From NCBI RefSeq assembly GCF_004299445.1, contig NZ_SCTC01000069.1, forward strand, positions 1-64,000: a stretch of DNA of 64,000 nt, read 5' to 3'. Both the position numbers and the translations under genes were made by a program. Below, piece by piece: positions 41,262-49,326 of this stretch. Within the stretch, counting starts at the first letter, position 1; each line of letters begins with the position of its first letter. The notes beneath the pieces were generated by a model, which saw only the letters and a program-made list of their open reading frames with translations, made no database searches and had not been told where the DNA came from. This stretch comes from Phenylobacterium sp. GTDB lineage: Bacteria > Pseudomonadota > Alphaproteobacteria > Caulobacterales > Caulobacteraceae.

Positions 41262-42671
41262 ATGACCGTCCAAATGCCCGCCGATGTGATCTCGCGCCTG
41301 AAAGCTGTTCTCGGGGAGGGCGGCTGGAGCGAGGATCCTGAGCGGATCGCACCGAAGCTTGTGGAATGGCGGGACCGCTGGGTGGGGCAGACGCCCTTCC
41401 TGGCGCTGCCGAAGACGACCGAACAGGTCGCCGCCGTGGTCGGAGTCTGCGTCCAGGCGGGCCAGCCGATCACGACCCAGGGCGGCAACACCGGGCTGGT
41501 CGGTGGCCAGATCCCGCAGGGCGAAATCCTGCTGTCGACCGAGCGCTTGAAAGCGATCCGCGACGTGGACGCCCGCGATGACGTGCTGGTGGCCGAGGCG
41601 GGCGTGACGCTGTCGGACGTTCATGCCGCGGCGGCCGAGGTGCGGCGGCGCTTCCCGTTGGGGCTGGCGTCGGAGGGAACGGCGACCGTGGGGGGCGTGG
41701 TCTCGACCAACGCCGGCGGCACCCAGGTGCTGCGCTACGGGATGACGCGCAACCTGGTGCTGGGCCTGGAGGCCGTGCTGCCGAACGGCGAGATATGGAA
41801 TGGCCTGAAGCGGCTGCGCAAGGACAACACCGGCTATGACCTGAAGCAGCTGCTGATCGGCGCCGAGGGAACCCTGGGCGTGGTCACCGCCGCGGCGCTG
41901 AAACTCTACCCCGTGATGGCGTCGCGGGCGGTGGCGATGATCGGGTTGGCCAGTCCCGAAGACGCGATAACGCTCCTCGCGCGGGCCAAGGACGAGACGG
42001 GCGGAGCCGTCGAGGCCTTCGAGTTGATGGGCCGGTTGGGCGTCGCGTTCGCGCTGCGCAACATCCCCGGCACCCGCGACCCGCTGAGCGAGGCGCACCC
42101 CTGGTATGTGCTGGCCGAATTTGCATCGGGCGAGCCGGGGTCGGCCGAGGCCGCGATGGCGCGCTTCCTGGAGTCAGGCTTGCAGGCCGGCCTCGTCGCT
42201 GACGCTGTGGTCGCCCAGACAGAGGCTCAGGCAAAGGCGCTGTGGGCCATCCGCGAGAACCAGTCGCCGGCCCAGAAGCCGGAAGGCGCGACCTGGAAGC
42301 ACGACATCTCGGTTCCCGTGAGCTGCGTCCCGGCGTTCCTCGCCGAGGCCACCGCGGCGATGGAGGCCTTTGCGCCAGGCGCCCGGATCGCCGCCTTCGG
42401 TCACGTGGGCGACGGCAACATCCACTACGATGTGCTGCGGCCCGATGGCGGGTCGGACGCCGAACACGCGGCCAAGCGTGACGCCGGCTCGCGGATCGTC
42501 CACGATATCGTGGCGAAGATGGGCGGTTCAATCAGCGCCGAACATGGCCTGGGCGCGATGAAGACGGCGGAGGGCGCTCGCTACAAGTCGGATGTGGAGC
42601 TTGCCGCCCAGCAGGCGATCCGTCGTGCGCTGGACCCGAAGCGGATACTGAACCCACGCGTACTCTTCTAG
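41262..42671 (+). CDS. FAD-linked D-2-hydroxyacid dehydrogenase (GlcD/D2HGDH family)
   Basis: A 469-residue PCMH-type flavoprotein. FAD-binding segments: ITTQGGNTGLVGGQIPQGEILLSTERL and GLASEGTATVGGVVSTNAGGTQVLRYGMTRNLVLGLEAVLPNGEIW, then YDLKQLLIGAEGTLGVVTAAALKLYP. The C-terminal catalytic part has FGHVGDGNIHYDVLRP (metal-binding HxxxGDGNxH) and SISAEHGLGAMK. It most resembles D-2-hydroxyglutarate dehydrogenase and D-lactate dehydrogenases that pass electrons to a carrier or the quinone pool. D-2-hydroxyglutarate made by SerA would be a plausible substrate, but the exact one cannot be told. Confidence 0.9.
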   Translation: MTVQMPADVISRLKAVLGEGGWSEDPERIAPKLVEWRDRWVGQTPFLALPKTTEQVAAVVGVCVQAGQPITTQGGNTGLVGGQIPQGEILLSTERLKAIRDVDARDDVLVAEAGVTLSDVHAAAAEVRRRFPLGLASEGTATVGGVVSTNAGGTQVLRYGMTRNLVLGLEAVLPNGEIWNGLKRLRKDNTGYDLKQLLIGAEGTLGVVTAAALKLYPVMASRAVAMIGLASPEDAITLLARAKDETGGAVEAFELMGRLGVAFALRNIPGTRDPLSEAHPWYVLAEFASGEPGSAEAAMARFLESGLQAGLVADAVVAQTEAQAKALWAIRENQSPAQKPEGATWKHDISVPVSCVPAFLAEATAAMEAFAPGARIAAFGHVGDGNIHYDVLRPDGGSDAEHAAKRDAGSRIVHDIVAKMGGSISAEHGLGAMKTAEGARYKSDVELAAQQAIRRALDPKRILNPRVLF

Positions 42672-42715
42672 CGCCGCCCTTGCCGCCCCCGCCAAGTCGC
42701 GGCAAAGGACCCGTG

Positions 42716-43516
42716 ATGCTGATCGTGCTCTCCCCGGCCAAGGCGCTGAACTTCGCGGCCCCCCCGGCCGTCGCCCCGTTGACCACGCCGCAGTTGGCCG
42801 ACCAGACCGCCGAACTGGCCAAGACCACAAAGAAGCTCAGGGTCGCCGACCTGAAGCGGATGATGGACTTGTCGGACAACCTGGCGAAGCTGAACCGCGA
42901 GCGGTTCCAGGCCTTCGATCCTGAAAGCGAAGATGGCCTGCAGGCGGCGTTCGCATTCAACGGCGATGTCTATCTGGGTTTGAAGGCGCGCGAGCTGGAC
43001 AGGAAAGCGCTCACCTGGGCGCAGGACCGGGTCCGCATCCTGTCCGGGCTCTATGGCGTGCTCCGGCCCCTGGACGCCATCCAGCCCCACCGGCTGGAGA
43101 TGGGCGTGCGCATCAAGACCAAGCGCGGCGGCAGCCTCTATGATTTCTGGGGGGCCCGCATCTCGGAGCAGCTGAACGCGGCGGCCGAGAGCCACAAGGA
43201 CAAGACGCTCGTGAACTGCGCCAGCAGCGAGTACTTCGGCGCGGTCGATCGGGCGGCGCTGAAGCTGCCGGTGGTGGGCTGCCGGTTTGTGGAAGAAAAG
43301 GACGGCGAGGGGCGGGTGATCTCATTCTTCGCCAAGCGCGCACGCGGCGCCTTGGCCCGCTACGCCATCGACCATCGGATCGACCGCGCCGCCGACCTAC
43401 GGGCCTTCGATACCGGCGGCTACAGGTACCAGGCCCACCTCTCCTCGGACGAGGAGTACGTCTTCACCCGGCCCCAGCCTCCGCCGGTCGCCGCCAATCG
43501 CAGGAAGGACGCCTGA
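42716..43516 (+). CDS. yaaA: Peroxide stress protein YaaA family
   Basis: A 266-residue member of the YaaA (UPF0246) family. It starts MLIVLSPAKALNF, and carries YLGLKARELDRKALTWAQDRVRILSGLYGVLRPLDAIQPHRLEMG, YDFWG with NCASSEYF, and VISFFAKRARGALARYAI followed by FDTGGYRYQAHLSS. All are family-typical. In E. coli YaaA lowers free iron and protects DNA during peroxide stress; a DNA-binding fold has been described. The start at 42716 is unambiguous because the family begins exactly there. One base separates it from bdhA. Confidence 0.92.
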   Translation: MLIVLSPAKALNFAAPPAVAPLTTPQLADQTAELAKTTKKLRVADLKRMMDLSDNLAKLNRERFQAFDPESEDGLQAAFAFNGDVYLGLKARELDRKALTWAQDRVRILSGLYGVLRPLDAIQPHRLEMGVRIKTKRGGSLYDFWGARISEQLNAAAESHKDKTLVNCASSEYFGAVDRAALKLPVVGCRFVEEKDGEGRVISFFAKRARGALARYAIDHRIDRAADLRAFDTGGYRYQAHLSSDEEYVFTRPQPPPVAANRRKDA

Positions 43517-43517
43517 C

Positions 43518-44315
43518 ATGGCGATCAACTATCGCCTCGAGGGTCACGCGGCCGTCGTCACCGGGTCGACCAGCGGGATCGGCCAAGCCATGGCCGGGGC
43601 GCTGGCCGAGCAGGGCGTCAACGTGATGCTGAACGGCTTCGGCGATGCGGCGAAAATCGAAGCCGATCGCGCGGCGCTTGCGGCGCGGACCGGCGTTCAG
43701 GTGCTCTTCCACGGCGCCGACATGAGCAAGCCGGCCCAGATTGCAGACCTCATCGCCACCGCCCACAAGGCGTTTGGCCGGATCGACATCCTCGTGAACA
43801 ACGCCGGCGTCCAGCACGTCGCGGCGGTCGATGAGTTTCCGGACGAGAAGTGGGACCAGATCATCGGCATCAACCTGTCGTCGGTCTTTCACGCCACCAA
43901 GCACGCGCTGCCGGTGATGAAGGGCCAGGGCCGCGGGCGTATCGTGAACATCGCCTCGGCGCACGGCCTGGTCGCCTCGCCGTTCAAGTCTGCCTATGTG
44001 GCGGCCAAGCATGGGGTGGTGGGCTTCACCAAGTCGACCGCGCTGGAGGTGGCGCGCGCGGGGATCACCGTGAACGCCATCTGCCCGGGGTATGTGAAGA
44101 CCCCCCTGGTCGAGATGCAGATTGGCGACCAGGCGCGCACCCGGGGGATCAGTCCCGAGCGGGTCGTTGAGGAGGTGATTCTGGCGGCCCAACCCAACAA
44201 GGCGTTCGTCGAGTACGACCAGTTGGCCGGCATGATGCTGTACCTTGTCTCGGACCTGGGCGCCTCGACCACTGGAGCGGCCTACACCATCGACGGGGGC
44301 TGGACGGCGGCCTGA
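43518..44315 (+). CDS. bdhA: 3-hydroxybutyrate dehydrogenase (SDR family)
   Basis: A 265-residue NAD-dependent short-chain dehydrogenase interconverting 3-hydroxybutyrate and acetoacetate, used in polyhydroxybutyrate breakdown. Cofactor loop AVVTGSTSGIGQAMA at residues 12-26, NNAGVQHVAAVDEFP, catalytic Ser in NIASAHGLVASPFKSAYVAAKHG (Ser, then Tyr and Lys). VNAICPGYVKTPLVEMQI and GAAYTIDGGWTAA are the marks of this subfamily. One base after yaaA, so likely cotranscribed. No phasin or depolymerase genes in the window. Confidence 0.92.
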   Translation: MAINYRLEGHAAVVTGSTSGIGQAMAGALAEQGVNVMLNGFGDAAKIEADRAALAARTGVQVLFHGADMSKPAQIADLIATAHKAFGRIDILVNNAGVQHVAAVDEFPDEKWDQIIGINLSSVFHATKHALPVMKGQGRGRIVNIASAHGLVASPFKSAYVAAKHGVVGFTKSTALEVARAGITVNAICPGYVKTPLVEMQIGDQARTRGISPERVVEEVILAAQPNKAFVEYDQLAGMMLYLVSDLGASTTGAAYTIDGGWTAA

Positions 44316-44392
44316 CCACCTGACGGTCCCTGTTCATCGCAGGCGACTGACCTCGCGTCACGGTTTCCATTGATAACCTGCGGCGCCATGCT

Positions 44393-44414
44393 CTCCCGCA
44401 ACGAGATACGGGAG
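44393..44414 (+). promoter_or_regulatory. Leader hairpin covering the ribosome binding site of the nitronate monooxygenase gene
   Basis: CTCCCG at 44393-44398 pairs with CGGGAG at 44409-44414 over a 10-base loop, and an outer T-G pair can be added. GGGAGG in the 3' arm is the Shine-Dalgarno for ATG 44423. The stem is only 6-7 bp, so it may be chance. Confidence 0.3.
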
Positions 44415-44422
44415 GACGTCCG

Positions 44423-45406
44423 ATGACCCTGCACACTCCGCTATGCGACCTGCTGGGCGTGAAGCATCCGATCATGCTGGCCGGCATGGGCGGTGTCTCG
44501 TACGCCGAACTGGCCGCGGCGGTATCGAACGCAGGCGGCTATGGCGTGCTGGGCATGGCCGGGACCACGCCGGACTTCATCCGCGAACAGATGCGCCAGG
44601 TGAAGCGCCTCACCGACAAGCCGTTCGGCGTCGACCTGCTGGCGGCGAGCCCGGAGAGCCTGACGGCCTCGGTGGAGATTATCATCGAAGAGGGCGCCTC
44701 TTCGTTCGTGGCGGGCCTCGGCGTGCCGATGCCGATCATGGAAAAACTGAAGAAGGCTGGCCTGAAGGTCATGGTTGTCTGTGGGGCGGTGAAGCACGCC
44801 GTGAAGGCCGAGCAGGCGGGGTGTGATGCGGTGATCTGCCAGGGCGGCGAAGGCGGCGGGCACACGGGCCTGGTCGGCACCCTGCCGCTGGTGGCGCAGG
44901 CGGTCGAGGCGGTGAAGATTCCGGTGGTCGCCGCGGGCGGTCTCTACGACGGCCGCGGTCTCGCGGCGGCGCTGAGCCTGGGCGCGGTGGGCGTCTGGAT
45001 GGGCACGCGCTTCATCGCGAGCCAAGAGGCGCATGCCGGGCAGATGTACCGGGACGTCATCCTGCAGGCGACGGACGAGGACACCATCCGCACCCGCAGC
45101 TATTCCGGCAAGCCGATGCGGGTGAAGAAGAACCCCTATGTCGAGGACTGGGAAAAGCGCCCGCAGGACATCCAGCCGTTCCCGCAACAGGCCATGCTGT
45201 CGAGCCGGGCCGGGGTCATGGGAGGCATCGGCGGCCAGATCGAGGGGCTGGACGAGGACCGCTCGTGCTTTGCGATGGGCCAGTCGGCCGGCGGCGTGCG
45301 GGATGTGCCGACGGCCGGTGCGATCGTTGCGCGCCTGATCTCGGAAGCCGAGGCGGCGATCGATAAGGTGGCTGCGATCCGTAAGGGCGCCGCGGTTCCG
45401 GCCTAG
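44423..45406 (+). CDS. Nitronate monooxygenase / FabK-like flavoprotein
   Basis: A 327-residue FMN TIM-barrel enzyme of the nitronate monooxygenase/2-nitropropane dioxygenase family. It begins TLHTPLCDLLGVKHPIMLAGMGGVSYAELAAAVSNAGGYGVLG. The FMN and substrate segments are CDAVICQGGEGGGHTGLVGTLPLV (catalytic His in GGHTG), IPVVAAGGLYDGRGLAAALSLGAVGVWMGTRFIAS, and the C-terminal AMGQSAGGVRDVPTAGAIV. Nitronate oxidation is likely; an enoyl reductase role is less so without a FabK-type context. Stands alone after bdhA. Confidence 0.9.
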   Translation: MTLHTPLCDLLGVKHPIMLAGMGGVSYAELAAAVSNAGGYGVLGMAGTTPDFIREQMRQVKRLTDKPFGVDLLAASPESLTASVEIIIEEGASSFVAGLGVPMPIMEKLKKAGLKVMVVCGAVKHAVKAEQAGCDAVICQGGEGGGHTGLVGTLPLVAQAVEAVKIPVVAAGGLYDGRGLAAALSLGAVGVWMGTRFIASQEAHAGQMYRDVILQATDEDTIRTRSYSGKPMRVKKNPYVEDWEKRPQDIQPFPQQAMLSSRAGVMGGIGGQIEGLDEDRSCFAMGQSAGGVRDVPTAGAIVARLISEAEAAIDKVAAIRKGAAVPA

Positions 45407-45450
45407 GCATCCTGCCGAAGCCGACGAACCCGCTTCTCCGGTCTGTTCGG

Positions 45451-45879
45451 CTAGCCGTGTTGGGCGGCAAGTTGCTGAAAAATCCCCAGACGATCGGTCA
45501 CCTGCCAGTGGCCGGTCAGCCTGTTCTCTGCGTCGAAGCCGTAGACCGTGGCGCCTGACGTACGGATCTCACGTCCGGTCGGCGGGAAGCCGGCAACTTC
45601 GCCCTGATGCGTGGCGCACCAATGCCAGGTGATCATCACCTGGTCGCCCGCGACAGCCATGTGGCGGACTTCGAACCGCTGGTCGGGAAAGGGCGCGCGC
45701 GACTGCGCGAGACGGTCGCAGAAGCCGGCCGGGTCCAGCGTCTGGCCTTCCCACGGGTCCCCAGGGTCGTGCCAGATCGTATAGCGGGCAGCCAGGTAGC
45801 GCCTTGCCGCGCTCGCCTCGCCGCGATTCCAGACCGAATCCAGGAAGTCGGCGAGCAGCGCTTCTCGGTGCGTGGGCAT
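45451..45879 (-). CDS. SnoaL-like ester cyclase family protein
   Basis: A 142-residue protein with the SnoaL alpha+beta cone fold. LADFLDSVWNRGEASAARRYLAARYTIWHDPGDPWEGQTLDPAGFCDRLAQSRAPFPDQRFEVRHM is close to the ester cyclase family, which includes polyketide cyclases and many proteins of unknown role. ITWHWCATHQGEVAGFPPTGREIRTSGATVYGFD completes the core. The ligand is unknown. A second SnoaL-like gene follows 60 bp downstream on the same strand... separated by an AT-rich gap upstream of this gene with a palindrome. AGGAGA ribosome binding site. Confidence 0.85.
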   Translation of the reverse strand: MPTHREALLADFLDSVWNRGEASAARRYLAARYTIWHDPGDPWEGQTLDPAGFCDRLAQSRAPFPDQRFEVRHMAVAGDQVMITWHWCATHQGEVAGFPPTGREIRTSGATVYGFDAENRLTGHWQVTDRLGIFQQLAAQHG

Positions 45880-45908
45880 AATTGGGTCTCCTGGTCGGAT
45901 TCCAAATA

Positions 45909-45918
45909 TACCCGGGTA
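45909..45918. promoter_or_regulatory. Palindrome TACCCGGGTA in an AT-rich gap
   Basis: The 86-bp gap between the two SnoaL-like genes is unusually AT-rich (CCAAATATACCCGGGTAAAA, then ATATCG). The perfect 10-bp palindrome lies 30 bases upstream of the gene starting at 45879, where a repressor would block a promoter. No regulator is adjacent. Confidence 0.4.
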
Positions 45919-45965
45919 AAAATATCGACAACAGTCCCGCCGTTCGAAACCCTCTGGCGGGCGAT

Positions 45966-46391
45966 CTAAAGGCCCAGGGCGCGGCCCACCGCGCCGGGAT
46001 CGAAGAACGGCCGCTCGCAGACGATCTTGTCCGAGCCGGGCGCGAACTCGAAGCTTGCGGCCATGCGGACGCGGAAGGTCCTGCCGGTCGGCTCGATTAT
46101 GCCTTTGGATGTCCGCAACGGACCCAGGTGGGTGCCGGTCAGCCAGAACTCGACCAGCACGGTGTCGCCGTCGTGCGCCAGCGCAATGATCTCGTTGCCC
46201 TGATCGGGGAAGGGCGTGCGCGAGGCGGCGAAATAGCCGCGCACGGCCGCCTCACCATCGAACACCGCGCCGGACGCCATCTCGTAGCGGGGGTGCTCGA
46301 AGGTGGCGATCACGCCATCCCAGTCGTGGACAACCTCCAGGGCCATGTGATCGCGCACGGTCTGCAGCCGGCGCTGGACGAGGTCGGTCAT
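45966..46391 (-). CDS. SnoaL-like domain protein
   Basis: A 141-residue protein of the NTF2/SnoaL superfamily: QRRLQTVRDHMALEVVHDWDGVIATFEHPRYEMASGAVFDGEAAVRGYFAASRTPFPDQGNEIIALAHDGDTVLVEFWLTGTH is the core with the cone-forming helices and strands. The end FDPGAVGRALGL is variable. Function unknown; such proteins can be isomerases, cyclases or binding proteins. Its start overlaps the stop of the ACT-domain gene by four bases, so it is the second gene of that pair. Confidence 0.8.
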   Translation of the reverse strand: MTDLVQRRLQTVRDHMALEVVHDWDGVIATFEHPRYEMASGAVFDGEAAVRGYFAASRTPFPDQGNEIIALAHDGDTVLVEFWLTGTHLGPLRTSKGIIEPTGRTFRVRMAASFEFAPGSDKIVCERPFFDPGAVGRALGL

Positions 46392-46903
46392 GCCGGCTCC
46401 AGCGACAGGTCGACCATGATCTCGGCCGAGATGGCTTCGAGCGCGTCCTGGACGGCGGCGGCCTCGAGGCCGGGCGGCAGGCGCAGGGCGGCGTTCAGAT
46501 TGAACAACGGCGCGCCCGAGTGGGGTTCGGAGGTGATCTCGGTGCGCAGCGTCTCGATGTTCACGTCCAGGCCGCTCAGCACCCCGGTGACCTGACGCAC
46601 GATTCCCAGCCGGTCCTGTCCCACGAGACTGAGGCGCAAGGCCTCGCCCGTGACGCCCGGCGCCTCGACGGCGCTGGCGATGCGCACTTCCAGGCCCTTT
46701 GCGTCGACGGCCTGCACCGCCGCGCGCAGCGCATCGATCCGCTCGGCGTCCAGCGCAACGAGCACCGAGCCCACATAGAGCCCGCCCAATTGGCTGAGAT
46801 GGCCTTCCAGCCAGTTGCCGCCGGCCGAAAGGACCGCGTCGGCGAGCGCCTCCGTCAGGCCGGGCCGGTCGCTTCCGATAACGCTCAGGATCACCGAAGG
46901 CAT
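46388..46903 (-). CDS. ACT-domain protein (GcvR-like, two ACT domains)
   Basis: A 171-residue protein with two ACT domains and nothing else. The first begins MPSVILSVIGSDRPGLTEALADAVLSAGGNWLEGHLSQLGGLYVG, the second LRLSLVGQDRLGIVRQVTGVLSGLDVNIETLRTEITSEPHSGAPLF. This is the layout of GcvR, which controls glycine cleavage genes through GcvA in enterobacteria; ligand and partner here are unknown. The start is ATG 46903, since the first ACT strand begins at once; the frame upstream is a shadow. Overlaps the SnoaL-like gene by four bases. Confidence 0.85.
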   Translation of the reverse strand: MPSVILSVIGSDRPGLTEALADAVLSAGGNWLEGHLSQLGGLYVGSVLVALDAERIDALRAAVQAVDAKGLEVRIASAVEAPGVTGEALRLSLVGQDRLGIVRQVTGVLSGLDVNIETLRTEITSEPHSGAPLFNLNAALRLPPGLEAAAVQDALEAISAEIMVDLSLEPA

Positions 46904-47022
46904 CTGGGTCTCTCTCTTGGGGGCGTGGCCTTGCTCTAGCAGAGCCAGGACGCGCGACGCGACCCTGAACCGGCCCAGGCCGGACGCGGCGCGGCGGTTC
47001 GAGGTGGCCTCCGCGCCCCCAG

Positions 47023-47595
47023 CTAGGCCGCGTTGGCGAGGTAGCCGATGGGGTCGCGCATGAAGTCCCGACCGTCGGCCAGGCACCCCTGCCAGGCCAG
47101 CAGGTGGGTCGCGGCGTCGTCGCGGGTCGTGCTTCGGAACAGGATCGCCGAATAGACCACGTGCGCCACGCCGCCCCGGTCCTGATAGATCCGGCACATC
47201 ACCGAGGTCTGGTTGAAGGCGTTCATCTGCGCCGTGGTCGCCGGCCCTCGCTCCATGGCGTTGTCGAGCAGCACCGCCTTGCAGGCGCGGCCCTGGGGCG
47301 TGCAGCCGGCGAACTGCATCGAGAACGACGCGGCGGCCGAGGTGACGGCCACGAAGACGGCGTCATCCTCCTTGCGGCTGGTCTGCAACTTGGCCCCTGC
47401 GGCGGCCAGCAGGTCCATGAACGACTGCGGATTGGTGGCGTCGAACGGGCCGGCGGGCGCAGCGGGCTTTGGCGCCGGTTTGGGCGCCGGCGTGGCGGTC
47501 TTGCCGGGCGCAGCCTTCGAGGTCGGGGCCTTGGCCGGCGCAGCCGCCAGACAGGCCATCGCGGCGGGCAGGATCAGGAGGGTGCGGAGCATCAT
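47023..47595 (-). CDS. Secreted YbjN-like protein
   Basis: A 190-residue protein. A signal peptide (about 1-22, LLILPAAMACLAAAPAKA) is followed by a Pro/Ala/Lys linker to residue ~50. The rest resembles the YbjN domain: DATNPQSFMDLLAAAGAKLQTSRKEDDAVFVAVTSAAASFSMQFAGCTPQGRACKAVLLDN, then MNAFNQTSVMCRIYQDRGGVAHVVYSAIL. Three to four cysteines (GCTPQGRACK, SVMCR, GCLADG) can form disulphides in the periplasm. YbjN proteins are called sensory transduction regulators, but exported members have no defined role. Divergent from the SPFH/NfeD pair. Confidence 0.7.
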   Translation of the reverse strand: MMLRTLLILPAAMACLAAAPAKAPTSKAAPGKTATPAPKPAPKPAAPAGPFDATNPQSFMDLLAAAGAKLQTSRKEDDAVFVAVTSAAASFSMQFAGCTPQGRACKAVLLDNAMERGPATTAQMNAFNQTSVMCRIYQDRGGVAHVVYSAILFRSTTRDDAATHLLAWQGCLADGRDFMRDPIGYLANAA

Positions 47596-47716
47596 GTCGA
47601 AGCGCTAGCATCGCTGCGACCTGGGCGCGAGCATGGCGGATGCGCGTCCGTCCGGTTTCCGTAGCGGCGAGCCTCAGGCGTGGATAAGCTCTGCCTGAGC
47701 TTGGGGGAGACATGAG

Positions 47717-48685
47717 ATGGGTTTGATCGTCGCCGGAGTCTTCCTGGTGCTGGCGCTCTTCGTGGCTCTCGGCTCCATCAAGATCGTTCCGCAGGGCCGT
47801 GAGTTCACCGTCGAGCAGTTCGGACGCTACACGCGGACCCTTAAGCCAGGGATCAGTTTCCTGACGCCGTTCGTCGAGGGCATCGGGCGCAAGATCAACA
47901 TGATGGAGCAGGTGCTCGACGTTCCTCGCCAGGACGTGATCACCAAAGACAACGTCTCGGTCCAGGTGGACGCCATCGTGTTCATCCAGGTGATGGACGC
48001 CGCCGCGGCCGCCTATCGCGTCACCAACCTCGATTTCGCCATCACACAGCTGACCATGACCAACCTGCGGACCGTCGTCGGCAACATGGAACTGGACGAG
48101 GTGCTGTCGCAGCGCGACCAGATCAACAGCCGCCTGCTCGAGGTCATCGACGAAGCGACCAGCCCCTGGGGCGTGAAGGTGGCGCGGATCGAGATCAAGG
48201 ACCTGCAGCCGCCGCCGGACATCACAAACGCCATGGCCCGGCAGATGAAAGCCGAACGCGAGCGCCGCGCGGTGATCACCGAGGCCGACGGCGAGAAGCA
48301 GGCCGCCATCACCGTGGCCGAGGGGCAGAAGCAGTCGGCGATCCTGCAGGCCGAGGGCCGGCGCGAAGCCGCGTTCCGCGACGCCGAGGCCCGCGAACGC
48401 GCCGCCGCCGCCGAGGCCAAGGCCACCGAACTGGTGTCCAACGCCATCGCCGCCGGCGACGTGAACGCCATCAACTATTTCGTCGCCCAGAAGTACGTGG
48501 AGGCCTTCGCCAAGCTGGCCGAGAGCCCGCAGCAGAAGACGGTCATCGTGCCCGCCGACATGGGATCGCTGGTCGGCTCGATCGCGGGCATCGGCGAGCT
48601 CGTGAAGTCGATCAACACCGATGGCCCGGCGCCGCGGGCCCCGTCGCCGCCTCGCGGCCGGGCGGCCCCGACGGCGGGAACCTAG
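47717..48685 (+). CDS. SPFH/stomatin-like membrane protein (QmcA-like)
   Basis: A 322-residue SPFH-domain protein with one N-terminal membrane helix (about 3-22, [19 protein letters not shown]). The SPFH core is [67 protein letters not shown] long Ala/Glu-rich coiled coil (about 170-240, [18 protein letters not shown] and repeats) and the [15 protein letters not shown] [14 protein letters not shown] end follow. Such proteins form large ring assemblies in detergent-resistant membrane and work with NfeD, which is the next gene 5 bp downstream. Confidence 0.93.
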   Translation: MGLIVAGVFLVLALFVALGSIKIVPQGREFTVEQFGRYTRTLKPGISFLTPFVEGIGRKINMMEQVLDVPRQDVITKDNVSVQVDAIVFIQVMDAAAAAYRVTNLDFAITQLTMTNLRTVVGNMELDEVLSQRDQINSRLLEVIDEATSPWGVKVARIEIKDLQPPPDITNAMARQMKAERERRAVITEADGEKQAAITVAEGQKQSAILQAEGRREAAFRDAEARERAAAAEAKATELVSNAIAAGDVNAINYFVAQKYVEAFAKLAESPQQKTVIVPADMGSLVGSIAGIGELVKSINTDGPAPRAPSPPRGRAAPTAGT

Positions 48686-48690
48686 TCGCC

Positions 48691-49149
48691 ATGGACACGA
48701 TCCTCGGGGTTGTCGCCGATCAGCCGTTCTGGCTCTGGGCCGGCCTGGCGGCCGGGCTCCTGGCGGCCGAAATCGCGACCGGGTCAGGCTGGCTGCTGTG
48801 GGCGTCAGCCTCTGCAGCGGTCACTGCGGTGGCGGTGGCGCTGCTTGGTCCCTCCCATCCGACCGCGATCCTGATCTTCGCCGCGCTGACCATCGCCTCG
48901 ACACTGCTCGCGCGCCGCTATCTGCCGCGGGCCGCCGAAGCGCCAGGCGGCGACATCAACGACAATGTCGCGAGGTTGATCGGTCATCGCGGCTCGGCCG
49001 TGAGCGCATTCCAGAGGCGAGCCGGCCGCGTGTTCGTGGATGGCAAGGAATGGGCGGCCGAACTCGAGGACGGCGAGGCGTTGGATGCCGGCGCTAGCGT
49101 CGAGGTTGTCGGTGTCGACGGGGCGCGCCTGAAGGTGCGACGCGGCTAG
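48691..49149 (+). CDS. NfeD-family membrane protein
   Basis: A 152-residue NfeD1b-type protein, without the N-terminal ClpP-like protease domain. Three to four membrane helices (about 8-75, FWLWAGLAAGLLAAEIATGSGWLLWASASAAVTAVAVALL and ILIFAALTIASTLLA) then the OB-fold domain: LIGHRGSAVSAFQRRAGRVFVDGKEWAAELEDGEALDAGASVEVVGVDGARLKVRR. NfeD partners SPFH proteins, and the two are 5 bp apart. Confidence 0.92.
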   Translation: MDTILGVVADQPFWLWAGLAAGLLAAEIATGSGWLLWASASAAVTAVAVALLGPSHPTAILIFAALTIASTLLARRYLPRAAEAPGGDINDNVARLIGHRGSAVSAFQRRAGRVFVDGKEWAAELEDGEALDAGASVEVVGVDGARLKVRRG

Positions 49150-49232
49150 AAACCCATGGTACGAGAGGGGCGGTTGCGGCCAAGCTAAGTGATTGGAAAT
49201 GTGTCACACTTCGGCCTGCTTCCTCAGCCAGC

Positions 49233-49263
49233 TTGACCCCGTAGTGTTCGCAGCGCTTATAAC
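49233..49263 (+). promoter_or_regulatory. Probable promoter of the cysteine-repeat gene
   Basis: TTGACC at 49233-49238 and TTATAA/TATAAC at 49257-49263 have 18-19 bp between them. The -10 region reads GCTTATAAC, near the GCTAnAwC form seen in Caulobacter promoters. It lies about 65 bp upstream of the GTG start. Confidence 0.5.
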
Positions 49264-49326
49264 GCGCAAAACCATGACCTGAGGGACCTGGGCCCGAGGG
49301 AAACAAACGTCCAGGAGATGACACAG

